Positions 1 to 6,933 of a stretch of 29,824 nt of DNA are shown in pieces. A program made the position numbers and the translations under genes. The DNA is taken from NCBI GenBank assembly GCA_900541315.1, contig UQJF01000020.1, positions 1-29,824 of the forward strand, in the 5' to 3' direction. The notes beneath the pieces were generated by a model. The model was not told the origin of the DNA and did not search any database. It saw only the letters and a program-made list of their open reading frames with translations. Position 1 is the first letter of the stretch; every line of letters starts with the position of its first letter. Source of the DNA: an uncultured Clostridium sp. GTDB taxonomy: Bacteria > Bacillota > Clostridia > Lachnospirales > Lachnospiraceae.

Positions 1-27
1 TTACTCATGTTTTTGGCGGGTCCCAAG

Positions 28-89
28 TTCAAAAATCCTCCTGCAAGCAAGCTTGATCGGATTTATGACCTTTTGACCCTGGTATCATA
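28..89. repeat. 62-bp intergenic repeat, copy 1
   Basis: This stretch aligns without gaps to 5050-5111, with roughly 47 of the first 60 positions identical by my count. The first 10 bases and the last 20 are the most conserved, ending in a shared CCTTTTG-CCC-GGTATCAT core. The less conserved middle keeps a small palindrome in both copies (CAAG/CTTG here, CAGG/CCTG in the other). Bases 1-123 contain no gene that I can support. The function is unknown. Confidence 0.5.
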
Positions 90-123
90 TGATGTTATGG
101 CAAAACTGTAGCACATGGTCTTG

Positions 124-486
124 TCAGAAGCTGAACATCCCGCCTAAGGTACCTCCCAGGCTGCATACACCAAGGACCAGAAGAGAACGCCCGGCGTTAA
201 TGGCTGCCTTGGGATCCATGGCGAAGGAGGCTGCAAAAAGCACCAGAAAATAAAACATTCCGGAAAGCAGTCCCCAGAAAAAACGGCGGTTTTTTACACG
301 TCTGCCGGTAAAAAATCCTCCTGCGAAGCAGGCGGCAAAATACACGGCAAAGATCAGCAGGTTTACCAGGCTTTCCCTAAGGCGCAGCTTATAAAGGGCA
401 AAGGCAAGGACTCCTAAAAATAGGGCAGAAAGCACATAGGAGAGAAAAAGAGAGCGCAGCAAAGGTTTTATAACTTTAGTTTCCAT
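124..486 (-). CDS. TIGR04086-family small membrane protein
   Basis: This is a 120-residue hydrophobic protein with about four predicted membrane segments. They are near residues 10-30, 39-57, 70-88 and 97-118, with a short basic stretch (GRRVKNRR) between the second and third. The reading frame extends upstream to 528. I chose the ATG at 486 because AGGAGA (complement of 494-499) lies seven bases ahead of it. The composition and its place beside SCIFF, tgt and yajC match the TIGR04086 family, whose function is not known. It is transcribed away from scfA, and the gap holds the scfA promoter, so the two genes are divergent. The family name rests on recognition and context, not on a search. Confidence 0.75.
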   Translation of the reverse strand: METKVIKPLLRSLFLSYVLSALFLGVLAFALYKLRLRESLVNLLIFAVYFAACFAGGFFTGRRVKNRRFFWGLLSGMFYFLVLFAASFAMDPKAAINAGRSLLVLGVCSLGGTLGGMFSF

Positions 487-530
487 AAGATATTCTCCTA
501 AAATATGTTTACAGTCCAGTATATTCACCG

Positions 531-559
531 TTGCAAGCCCCGATAACCTATGTTATAAT
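531..559 (+). promoter_or_regulatory. scfA promoter (extended -10)
   Basis: TTGCAA (531-536) is followed by 17 bp and TATAAT (554-559), with a TG one base before the -10. This is a near-consensus sigma-A promoter, and the start would fall near 566. The roughly 134-nt leader to scfA holds two hairpins: CCTGTC (598-603) with GACAGG (624-629), and GATCTT (631-636) with AAGATC (642-647). No other candidate is as good. Confidence 0.75.
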
Positions 560-699
560 TCTATCGATAGTAATGTTTTTTCGAAGACTTTCATATACCT
601 GTCTTTGCGGCTGATCCTTCACGGACAGGAGATCTTTTTGCAAGATCGGGCACAGAAAGATACTGGAAAAACATATTAGAAAAAAGGAGGTACTGTACA

Positions 700-846
700 A
701 TGAAGCATGTAAAGACTTTAAATGCCAATACCTTAAAGGATACCATGAAGAAGGGCGGATGCGGCGAGTGCCAGACTTCCTGCCAGTCTGCATGTAAGAC
801 TTCCTGTACCGTTGGTAACCAGAGCTGTGAAAATTCTGCTCGCTAA
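700..846 (+). CDS. scfA: SCIFF ranthipeptide precursor (six Cys in forty-five)
   Basis: This is a 48-residue precursor with an amphipathic leader (residues 1-20) and a core with exactly six cysteines at 21, 24, 28, 32, 36 and 43. The core also has the Ser/Thr residues that SCIFF peptides use as thioether acceptors. In the family, a partner radical SAM enzyme links Cys sulfur to the side chain of an acceptor residue. The pair Cys32/Thr37 sits where I recall a crosslink reported for the Clostridium thermocellum homologue CteA. The start follows AAAAAGGAGG (681-690) with nine bases between. The maturase is directly downstream behind a hairpin. SCIFF is nearly universal in Clostridia, and its biological role is still debated. 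No transporter or protease for export is present here. Confidence 0.95.
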   Translation: MKHVKTLNANTLKDTMKKGGCGECQTSCQSACKTSCTVGNQSCENSAR

Positions 847-876
847 TGGTATAGATCGGTAAAGCATTAAATGTGC

Positions 877-911
877 AAAGCCCCTATGGTCAAAGCGATT
901 ATAGGGGCTTT
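877..911 (+). terminator. Attenuator-like hairpin between scfA and scfB
   Basis: AAAGCCCCTAT (877-887) pairs perfectly with ATAGGGGCTTT (901-911) around a 13-base loop. Only three T residues follow, so it is probably a leaky terminator or an mRNA-stabilising 3' end. Either would leave scfA mRNA in excess over scfB. Its position also argues against the upstream in-frame ATG at 871 as the scfB start. Confidence 0.7.
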
Positions 912-969
912 CCCATGTAGTCTGGACCGGCCGGAAGGCCAATTAAGTTTAGAAAGAGAGATTTTAGCT

Positions 970-2370
970 TTGATTCATCAGTATATTAATAATGGTTATC
1001 ATATTGTTCTGGACGTAAATAGCGGTTCCGTCCATGTAGTAGATCCGGTGGTTTATGATGCCATCGCAGCTGTTTCCAAACAGATCCCGGAAATGGATAA
1101 GCCTGAGAAGCTTTCTGAAGAAGTAACTGCAAATGTCCATAAAAAATTAGATGAAACCTATGGAAGTGAGATGGTCTGTGAGGCATTGGAGGATATCCAG
1201 GAGCTGATCGATGCAGAGCAGCTGCTTACCCGTGACATCTACCGTGATTTCGTATTAGACTTTAAGAAGCGTAAGACTGTAGTAAAGGCACTTTGCCTGC
1301 ATATTGCCCATGACTGTAATCTGGCCTGTCGTTACTGCTTTGCAGAAGAAGGGGAGTACCATGGCCGCCGCGCTTTAATGAGTTTTGAAGTAGGAAAGAA
1401 AGCCCTGGATTTTCTGGTTGCAAATTCTGGGAGCAGAGAACATCTGGAAGTGGATTTCTTTGGCGGAGAGCCGCTGTTAAACTGGAAGGTAGTAAAGCAG
1501 CTGGTTGAATACGGACGTTCTTTAGAGGAAGCAAACCACAAGAAATTCCGGTTTACATTAACTACAAATGGTGTTCTTTTAAATGATGAGATCATGGAAT
1601 TCTGCAACCGTGAAATGAGCAACGTAGTATTAAGCCTTGATGGACGCAAAGAGATCAACGATAAGATGCGTCCATTCCGTAATGGCAGCGGCAGCTATGA
1701 CATGATCGTTCCAAAGTTCCAGAAGTTTGCTGAAAGCAGAGGACAGAAGAACTATTATGTAAGAGGTACATTTACCAGAAATAACCTGGATTTTGCAGAT
1801 GATGTGATCCATTATGCAGATCTGGGCTTCCAGCAGATGTCCATGGAACCGGTAGTAGCTGATCCGGCAGAGGATTATGCTATCCGCGAAGAGGATATTC
1901 CGCAGATCTTAAAGGAATATGATAAGCTGGCGTTAGAATATATTAAGCGTAAAAAAGATGGCAGAGGTTTTAACTTCTTCCACTTTATGCTGGATTTAAC
2001 AGCAGGACCTTGTGTTGCAAAGCGTCTGGCTGGCTGCGGTTCCGGTACAGAGTATCTGGCTGTTACCCCGTGGGGTGATCTTTACCCATGTCATCAGTTT
2101 GTGGGAAATGAAAAATTCCTGCTTGGAAATGTTGATACCGGTATTGTAAATACGGATATCCGCGATGAGTTCAAGCTTTGCAATGTATATGCGAAGGAGA
2201 CATGCAAGGACTGCTTTGCAAGATTTTACTGCAGCGGCGGATGCAGCGCAAATGCTTATAATTTCAGTGGTTCTATTAACGGTGCATATGAGATCGGCTG
2301 TGAGATGCAGAAAAAGAGGATCGAATGTGCCATCATGATCAAGGCTGCTTTAGCAGACGAAGAGGCATAA
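970..2370 (+). CDS. scfB: SCIFF maturase, radical SAM/SPASM thioether-forming enzyme
   Basis: This 466-residue cytosolic enzyme would install thioether crosslinks on the ScfA peptide using SAM radical chemistry. An N-terminal peptide-recognition region (residues 1 to about 90, with a DVNSGSVHVVD segment) precedes the CxxxCxxC cluster at Cys116, 120 and 123. A GGEP motif follows near residue 165. The C-terminal SPASM region has many cysteines (348, 356, 374, 404, 412, 415, 421, 425, 444) for auxiliary clusters. I chose the TTG at 970 because AAGAGAG lies about nine bases upstream and the protein then begins MIHQY, as family members do. The in-frame ATG at 871 lies before the attenuator hairpin and would add an unconserved leader. 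tgt starts five bases after the stop. Confidence 0.93.
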   Translation: MIHQYINNGYHIVLDVNSGSVHVVDPVVYDAIAAVSKQIPEMDKPEKLSEEVTANVHKKLDETYGSEMVCEALEDIQELIDAEQLLTRDIYRDFVLDFKKRKTVVKALCLHIAHDCNLACRYCFAEEGEYHGRRALMSFEVGKKALDFLVANSGSREHLEVDFFGGEPLLNWKVVKQLVEYGRSLEEANHKKFRFTLTTNGVLLNDEIMEFCNREMSNVVLSLDGRKEINDKMRPFRNGSGSYDMIVPKFQKFAESRGQKNYYVRGTFTRNNLDFADDVIHYADLGFQQMSMEPVVADPAEDYAIREEDIPQILKEYDKLALEYIKRKKDGRGFNFFHFMLDLTAGPCVAKRLAGCGSGTEYLAVTPWGDLYPCHQFVGNEKFLLGNVDTGIVNTDIRDEFKLCNVYAKETCKDCFARFYCSGGCSANAYNFSGSINGAYEIGCEMQKKRIECAIMIKAALADEEA

Positions 2371-2374
2371 AGGT

Positions 2375-3505
2375 ATGAAGTATCAGGTGATCACAAAAGA
2401 CGGACGGGCAAAACGCGCCCAGATGGAAACAGTACACGGAACCATACAGACACCGGTTTTTATGAATGTTGGAACTGTAGGTGCTATTAAAGGTGCTGTT
2501 TCTACTGATGATCTGCGTCAGATCGGTACCCAGGTAGAGCTTTCTAATACCTACCATCTTCATGTGCGTACAGGAGATAAGCTGATCAAAGAATACGGCG
2601 GACTGCATCAGTTTATGAACTGGGACAAGCCTATCCTTACAGATTCCGGCGGCTTCCAGGTGTTCTCCCTTACAGATCTGCGCAAGATCAAGGAAGAAGG
2701 CGTATATTTCCGCTCCCATATTGACGGCCATAAGATTTTTATGGGTCCGGAAGAAAGCATGCAGATCCAGTCAAATCTTGGTTCTACCATTGCCATGGCT
2801 TTTGACGAGTGCCCCCCAAGCCATGCAGACTATGACTATATCAGCAATTCTGTAGACCGCACTACCCGGTGGTTAAAGCGCTGTAAGGCAGAAATGGCAC
2901 GTTTAAATTCCCTTCCGGATACTATTAATAAAGAACAGCTGTTATTTGGCATTAATCAGGGTGGTGTTATAGACGAGATCCGGATCCGGCATGCAGAGAC
3001 CATCAGGGAGCTGGATCTGGATGGCTATGCAATTGGTGGTCTGGCTGTAGGTGAGACCCATGAGGAAATGTATCATATCCTGGATGTGACTGTACCTCAT
3101 CTGCCGGAGGATAAGCCGGTTTATCTTATGGGCGTAGGAACACCTGCCAATATCTTAGAGGCAGTAGACCGGGGAGTAGACTTTTTTGACTGTGTCTACC
3201 CATCCAGAAATGGCCGCCATGGACATGTATATACCAACCATGGCAAGCTGAATCTGTTTAACCAGAAATATGAGCTGGATCACAGTCCTATTGAAGAAGG
3301 CTGCCAGTGTCCGGCCTGCCGCTCTTACAGCAGAGGCTATATACGCCATTTGTTAAAGGCGAAAGAAATGCTGGGAATGCGGTTATGTACCTTGCATAAT
3401 TTGTATTTTTATAATAAAATGATGGAGGAGATCCGCGACGCCATCGAAGAACACCGTTTCGCAGAATACAAGGCGGCCAAGCTTGCCGGTATGGAAGGCA
3501 GATAG
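2375..3505 (+). CDS. tgt: Queuine/preQ1 tRNA-guanine transglycosylase
   Basis: This 376-residue TIM-barrel enzyme swaps guanine at the wobble position of GUN-anticodon tRNAs for preQ1, part of queuosine synthesis. Visible family marks are Asp90 in DSGGFQ, Asp144 in the AFDECPP segment, the nucleophile-bearing FDCVYPSRNGRHG segment (Asp272), and the zinc site Cys310, Cys312, Cys315 and His341. The length is normal. It begins five bases after scfB, and its ribosome binding site lies in the end of scfB, so the two are probably cotranscribed. No other queuosine genes are in the window. Confidence 0.97.
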   Translation: MKYQVITKDGRAKRAQMETVHGTIQTPVFMNVGTVGAIKGAVSTDDLRQIGTQVELSNTYHLHVRTGDKLIKEYGGLHQFMNWDKPILTDSGGFQVFSLTDLRKIKEEGVYFRSHIDGHKIFMGPEESMQIQSNLGSTIAMAFDECPPSHADYDYISNSVDRTTRWLKRCKAEMARLNSLPDTINKEQLLFGINQGGVIDEIRIRHAETIRELDLDGYAIGGLAVGETHEEMYHILDVTVPHLPEDKPVYLMGVGTPANILEAVDRGVDFFDCVYPSRNGRHGHVYTNHGKLNLFNQKYELDHSPIEEGCQCPACRSYSRGYIRHLLKAKEMLGMRLCTLHNLYFYNKMMEEIRDAIEEHRFAEYKAAKLAGMEGR

Positions 3506-3536
3506 CACGCAGAAGCGGGTAAACAAAAAACTATAA

Positions 3537-3559
3537 CTGCTGCGGCGAGGCGGCAGCAG
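3537..3559 (+). promoter_or_regulatory. Hairpin ahead of yajC
   Basis: CTGCTGC (3537-3543) pairs with GCAGCAG (3553-3559) across a nine-base loop. It ends five bases before the AAGGAGG that serves yajC. There is no T run, so it is more likely an mRNA processing or stability element than a terminator. Confidence 0.5.
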
Positions 3560-3579
3560 GTGTGAAGGAGGAAAAAACT

Positions 3580-3858
3580 ATGCAGGGAATGGGCTTTATA
3601 GTTATCTATATTGTATTTTTTGCAGCTCTGATCTATTTTACGTCAATCCGTCCACAGAAGAAGGAAAGACAGAAACAGCAGGAGATGTTAAGCAGCATTG
3701 CTGTAGGCGATACCATTCTTACTACCAGCGGTTTTTACGGTGTGATCATTGATATGACTGATGATACTGTGATCGTTGAGTTCGGCAGCAACAAAAACTG
3801 CCGTATTCCGATGCAGAAGGCTGCGATCGTTCAGGTAGAGAAGCCAGAGACAAAATAA
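3580..3858 (+). CDS. yajC: Preprotein translocase accessory subunit YajC
   Basis: This is a 92-residue single-span membrane protein associated with the SecDF-YajC complex. Residues 4-22 form the membrane segment, followed by the family signature around SIRPQKKERQ and a small cytosolic domain with VGDTILTTSGFYG. The frame is open from a GTG at 3562, but AAGGAGG (3565-3571) is exactly positioned for the ATG at 3580. The tgt-yajC neighbourhood is common in bacteria and is seen here without secD or secF following. Instead a palindromic repeat begins two bases after the stop. Confidence 0.95.
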   Translation: MQGMGFIVIYIVFFAALIYFTSIRPQKKERQKQQEMLSSIAVGDTILTTSGFYGVIIDMTDDTVIVEFGSNKNCRIPMQKAAIVQVEKPETK

Positions 3859-3860
3859 TC

Positions 3861-4015
3861 GTTACAGTTTGGCCATGATATCTTCTTGTTTCCATATTCA
3901 TGAAAACAAGAAGCTTGGTGGTTCCGCCATATGCTGATTTGGATGAGAAAGTGCTTATGCAAGCAAGCTTGCAACACATTCCCTCATTCAAACCAGCGCA
4001 TGGCTGAACTGTAAC
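3861..4015. repeat. 155-bp palindromic intergenic repeat, full copy (A)
   Basis: The outer arms at 3861-3876 and 4000-4015 are complementary over all 16 positions if G.U pairs are allowed. Inside are a CTTCTTGTTT/AAACAAGAAG stem (3882-3891 with 3904-3913) and a long arm pair (3926-3953 with 3975-4004) around a GCAAGCTTGC palindrome. Bases from about 3889 to 4019 recur at 15910-16041 with some 16 differences. No transposase or target duplication was seen. It behaves like a MITE or REP-type element, mobilised in trans if at all. Confidence 0.8.
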
Positions 4016-4047
4016 AAATAATCTGGTATACGAAGAGAATGAACATT

Positions 4048-4110
4048 AAAAATGTCGGAGGTTTGAAGCCTGGCAGTTTGTCTGCAAAGGCAAGAACATC
4101 CGGCATTTTT
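4048..4110 (+). promoter_or_regulatory. Multi-hairpin element upstream of the HAD gene, possible terminator or cis-RNA
   Basis: AAAAATGTCGG (4048-4058) closes on CCGGCATTTTT (4100-4110) as an 11-bp stem with one G.U pair, ending in five T. The interior holds AGG-tttgaa-CCT-like pairing and a nested GCCT/GCAG-tttgt-CTGC/AGGC hairpin. A plain terminator would not need the branched interior. I do not recognise a known riboswitch class. It lies between yajC and the HAD gene. Confidence 0.5.
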
Positions 4111-4165
4111 ATATAATGATCAACAGATGGCTCCGGCATATTCCGGAGCAGAAAGGCGGGGTATT

Positions 4166-4792
4166 TTGATCAGGAATATTGTATTTGATATGGGAAAGGT
4201 TCTGGTGGACTATTCCGGCATGCCGGTGTGCCGCCACTTTACAGATAATGAGGCACTGGCAAAGAGAATCTGCACGGCTGTGTTTGATTCCCCGGAATGG
4301 GTTCTTTTAGATATGGGTGTGATTAAAGAGAAGGACGGAATTGAGAAAATGATCAGCCGTCTGGATACAGAGGAAGAAAAAGAACTGGCTGTTAAATGCT
4401 TTGACCACTGGCATGAGTATAACATGACTGCCAGACCGGAAATGGGAGACCTGATCTGGGATTTAAAGGCAAAAGGCTATGGTATTTATCTGTGTTCCAA
4501 CGCATCGGTACGTCTGCTGACCTGTTATAAAAAGGTATTGCCGGCAATAGACTGCTTTGACGGGATCCTGTTTTCAGCAGAAGTGCTGTGCATGAAACCA
4601 CAGAAAGAAATGTATGGTCATTTCTTTGACCGCTTTGGTTTAAAACCGGAAGAATGTTATTTTATTGATGACCTGCAAAACAACATTGAAGGGGCAAAAG
4701 CCTGTGGCATGGACGGGTATTGCTTTGCAGATGGAGATGTGGGGAAGCTGAAAGAGACATTGTATGGTTCTGTCCTTTCGCTTACAAAGTGA
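4166..4792 (+). CDS. HAD-family phosphatase, YihX-like
   Basis: This is a 208-residue haloacid dehalogenase phosphohydrolase. Motif I is FDMGKVLVDY with nucleophile Asp8. Motif II is LCSNAS with Ser111, motif III is KPQKEMY with Lys144, and motif IV is YFIDDLQNNIEGA with Asp168 and Asp169. The usual second Asp of motif I is Gly here, as in YihX (alpha-D-glucose-1-phosphate phosphatase), so this is a subfamily trait and not damage. The cap region (about 15-90) is helical. I chose the TTG at 4166, four bases after the AAAGGCGGGG stretch. The upstream in-frame ATG at 4127 has no ribosome binding site and would add unrelated residues. The substrate cannot be told from sequence. Confidence 0.88.
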   Translation: MIRNIVFDMGKVLVDYSGMPVCRHFTDNEALAKRICTAVFDSPEWVLLDMGVIKEKDGIEKMISRLDTEEEKELAVKCFDHWHEYNMTARPEMGDLIWDLKAKGYGIYLCSNASVRLLTCYKKVLPAIDCFDGILFSAEVLCMKPQKEMYGHFFDRFGLKPEECYFIDDLQNNIEGAKACGMDGYCFADGDVGKLKETLYGSVLSLTK

Positions 4793-4862
4793 AGTCTGTA
4801 ACATTAAGAATTTCTTAATAATCTATTCAAAGAACATTCAAACATTTCCAGCGATTGCATGA

Positions 4863-4976
4863 TATACTTTAGTTACATAAGAAATGCACGAAAGTTTAAG
4901 AACTATCCTTCAACCCTTTTTGAAAATCCGAAATCCTTAGAAAGAAGCTCCGTACTGACAGGTACGGAGCTTTTTT
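4863..4976 (+). ncRNA. Candidate small RNA: extended -10 to terminator
   Basis: TGATATACT gives an extended -10 (TATACT at 4863-4868) with no coding frame after it. About 100 nt later comes a strong terminator, AAGCTCCGTAC (4945-4955) with GTACGGAGCTT (4962-4972), and T6 at 4971-4976. A transcript from about 4876 to 4976 would be noncoding. No good -35 is present. The terminator itself is certain. The RNA is inference, because the terminator could instead serve the HAD gene. It lies in the gene-free stretch 4793-5137, which otherwise holds only the repeat at 5050-5111. Confidence 0.4.
4945..4976 (+). terminator. Intrinsic terminator
   Basis: An 11-bp perfect stem with a six-base loop (TGACAG) runs straight into six T residues. 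It would end transcription coming from the HAD gene or from the putative small RNA. Confidence 0.93.
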
Positions 4977-5049
4977 CTGCACACCAGTATATGGTTTTGC
5001 ATTTTGTGCTCTCATAATTTAAAAAACATTCGTGATCCGCACATTTTTT

Positions 5050-5111
5050 TTCAAAAATCTTCGTACAGGCAGCCTGCATCAGATTTTTAACCTTTTGCCC
5101 CAGGTATCATA
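5050..5111. repeat. 62-bp intergenic repeat, copy 2
   Basis: This is the gapless partner of 28-89 and lies directly upstream of the subtilisin-like gene. The middle carries CAGG/CCTG in place of CAAG/CTTG of the first copy, so the small hairpin is kept while its bases change. The near-identical 3' end (CCTTTTG-CCC-GGTATCAT) is not a good sigma-A promoter by itself. Confidence 0.5.
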
Positions 5112-5137
5112 CAGTATAAGAAAAGGGATTTTTTAAT

Positions 5138-6037
5138 GTGAATCGGGCCAGACTGGAAATTCACTGTGATGAGACAGCTTTGGACGGGATCACCGGAAAA
5201 GGCGTTGGCGTTGCAGTTTTAGATACAGGCATTTACATTCATGAAGATCTGAAGGGAAAGATACTGGGATTTAAGGACTTTGTCCATGGAAAAAAGCTTC
5301 CTTATGATGATAATGGTCATGGAACTCATGTTTCAGCCATGATCGCAGGAAGCGGAGCTGCTTCAGGGGGGATATTTAAAGGGATTGCCCCGGGAAGCCG
5401 GATCCTTGGGATAAAAGTGCTGGACAGGAAAGGAAATGGATATGCAGCAGATGTGATAATGGGGCTTCGCTGGATCAGAGAACACAGAAACGAATATGGA
5501 ATACGTATCGTAAACATTTCCGTAGGTTCTCTCGCACGCCAGGAGATGACGGAGAATTCTGTGCTGGTAAAAGGGGTAAATGCAGCCTGGGATGATGGTC
5601 TGGTAGTAGTGGTAGCGGCTGGAAATCATGGCCCAGCACCGGGAACTGTTACTACACCGGGGATCAGCAGAAAAGTGATCACAGTAGGCTGCTCTGATGA
5701 CCACAAGGAAGTGGAGGTCATGGGAAGCAAAATGGTGGATTATTCCGGCAGAGGTCCTACAAAAGCCTGTGTATGTAAACCAGATATCGTGGCTCCGGGC
5801 TGCGGTATTATCAGCTGCTGCAATGAGCCGGGACATTATTTTATAAAATCAGGTACAAGCATGTCTACTCCACTTGTATCAGGCGCCATTGCATTGCTGC
5901 TGGAAAAATACCCATCCATGAGTAATAAAGATGTAAAACTGCGTATCAGGGAACGGGCGGTGGATCTGGGACTGCCTCACAATCAGCAGGGGTGGGGAAA
6001 ACTGGATGTAAAAAGGCTGCTGGCAGATGAGATATGA
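5138..6037 (+). CDS. Subtilisin-family (S8) serine protease, probably intracellular
   Basis: This is a 299-residue S8 peptidase with the full triad: Asp29 (AVLDTG), His61 (NGHGTH) and Ser241 (GTSMSTP). The oxyanion Asn163 lies in AAGNHGP. There is no signal peptide, prodomain or membrane segment, and the length is close to intracellular AprX/Isp types, so it probably acts in the cytosol. A cluster of cysteines (211, 213, 222, 227, 228) near the active-site Ser is unusual for a subtilase. The GTG at 5138 is the start, with AAAAGGGA ten bases upstream. The gene stands alone after a 62-bp repeat, and its last 20 bases form part of the terminator of the convergent gene. Confidence 0.93.
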   Translation: MNRARLEIHCDETALDGITGKGVGVAVLDTGIYIHEDLKGKILGFKDFVHGKKLPYDDNGHGTHVSAMIAGSGAASGGIFKGIAPGSRILGIKVLDRKGNGYAADVIMGLRWIREHRNEYGIRIVNISVGSLARQEMTENSVLVKGVNAAWDDGLVVVVAAGNHGPAPGTVTTPGISRKVITVGCSDDHKEVEVMGSKMVDYSGRGPTKACVCKPDIVAPGCGIISCCNEPGHYFIKSGTSMSTPLVSGAIALLLEKYPSMSNKDVKLRIRERAVDLGLPHNQQGWGKLDVKRLLADEI

Positions 6038-6058
6038 TAATATCATCTGTCAGCAGCC
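6010..6058 (-). terminator. Terminator of the methyltransferase gene, inside the protease 3' end
   Basis: Read on the minus strand, a 16-bp stem (6043-6058 with 6015-6030, one G.U) around a 12-base AT-rich loop is followed by five T (6014-6010). Half of the stem is protease coding sequence, including its last codons. On the plus strand the same hairpin is followed by an A-rich run, so it terminates leftward transcription far better than rightward. Confidence 0.85.
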
Positions 6059-6072
6059 ATAATAAAAAAGTC

Positions 6073-6933
6073 TTATTTTTCCCAGCGTCCTGAAGCACCG
6101 CATGGCAGTACCAGGCCGCTTTGTGAAACAGGAAGTCCTACTTCTTCAGCCTTAACAGTTCCGCCGAATTTTGGAACGATCTCTACGCCCATCATATAAG
6201 AAAGAACAGATGGAGCAAGACCGGTCGTATAGGAGTTGATCAGGAAAAACAGCGGATCGTCAGAAAGCAGCTGAACGCAAAGCTTTACTAATGGATGGAT
6301 CGCATCTTCGATCTTCCAGATCTCCCCTTTTGGCCCGCGGCCATAAGATGGTGGATCCATGATAATGGCATCGTAATGATTTCCACGGCGGATCTCACGT
6401 TCTACGAATTTTACACAATCATCTACGATCCAGCGGATGGGAGCATCAGACAGACCGGAAGAATGTGCATTTTCCTTTGCCCAGGTAACCATACCCTTAG
6501 AAGCGTCTACGTGGGTCACACTGGCTCCTGCTTTGGCAGCTGCCAGTGTAGCGCCGCCGGTGTAGGCGAACAGATTTAATACCTTAACAGGACGTCCTGA
6601 TCTGCGGATCTTGTCCCCGAACCAGTCCCAGTTTGCAGCCTGTTCCGGGAAAAGACCGGTATGCTTGAAGCTAAAAGGCTTTAAATTAAAGGTAAGTTCT
6701 TTGTAGTTAATAGTCCACTGCTCCGGCAGGTCGAAAAACTCCCATTCACCGCCGCCTTTGCTGCTGCGGTGATAATGTCCGTTCATCTTTTTCCAGCCTT
6801 TATGTTTTTTGGGGGTATCCCAGATCACCTGAGGATCCGGGCGCACCAGAAGATATTCTCCCCAACGCTCTAATTTTTCACCCTTGGAACAGTCAATTAC
6901 TTCATAATCTTTCCAGCCGTCGGCAAGCCACAT
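6073..6933 (-). CDS. Class I SAM-dependent methyltransferase, RlmI-like
   Basis: This is a 286-residue enzyme related to the 23S rRNA m5C methyltransferase RlmI and the Methyltrans_SAM group. The SAM-binding motif LNLFAYTGGATLAA spans about residues 119-132, an acidic ribose-binding region VDAS lies near 142, and the catalytic loop MDPPSYGRG is at 192-200. Near the C-terminus there is a cysteine in VLPCGASGRW (Cys278). The PUA domain found at the N-terminus of RlmI is absent, so the target may differ. A GAGG lies 12 bases before the ATG, a long spacing, and no better start is seen. A small TCCGCC/GGCGGA hairpin lies upstream at about 6984-7000. Confidence 0.85.
   Translation of the reverse strand: MWLADGWKDYEVIDCSKGEKLERWGEYLLVRPDPQVIWDTPKKHKGWKKMNGHYHRSSKGGGEWEFFDLPEQWTINYKELTFNLKPFSFKHTGLFPEQAANWDWFGDKIRRSGRPVKVLNLFAYTGGATLAAAKAGASVTHVDASKGMVTWAKENAHSSGLSDAPIRWIVDDCVKFVEREIRRGNHYDAIIMDPPSYGRGPKGEIWKIEDAIHPLVKLCVQLLSDDPLFFLINSYTTGLAPSVLSYMMGVEIVPKFGGTVKAEEVGLPVSQSGLVLPCGASGRWEK

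Noticed and set aside
871..969. Longer scfB from the ATG at 871
   Set aside because: It would translate through the attenuator hairpin, and the added residues do not belong to the family. The TTG at 970 has a ribosome binding site.
4048..4110. Known riboswitch such as preQ1 (because tgt is near)
   Set aside because: No preQ1 aptamer pattern is visible, and the downstream gene is a HAD phosphatase, not a queuosine gene.
4187..4216. HAD motif I lacking the second Asp, suspected inactive enzyme
   Set aside because: The DxG form is normal for the YihX-like subgroup, and motifs II to IV are intact.
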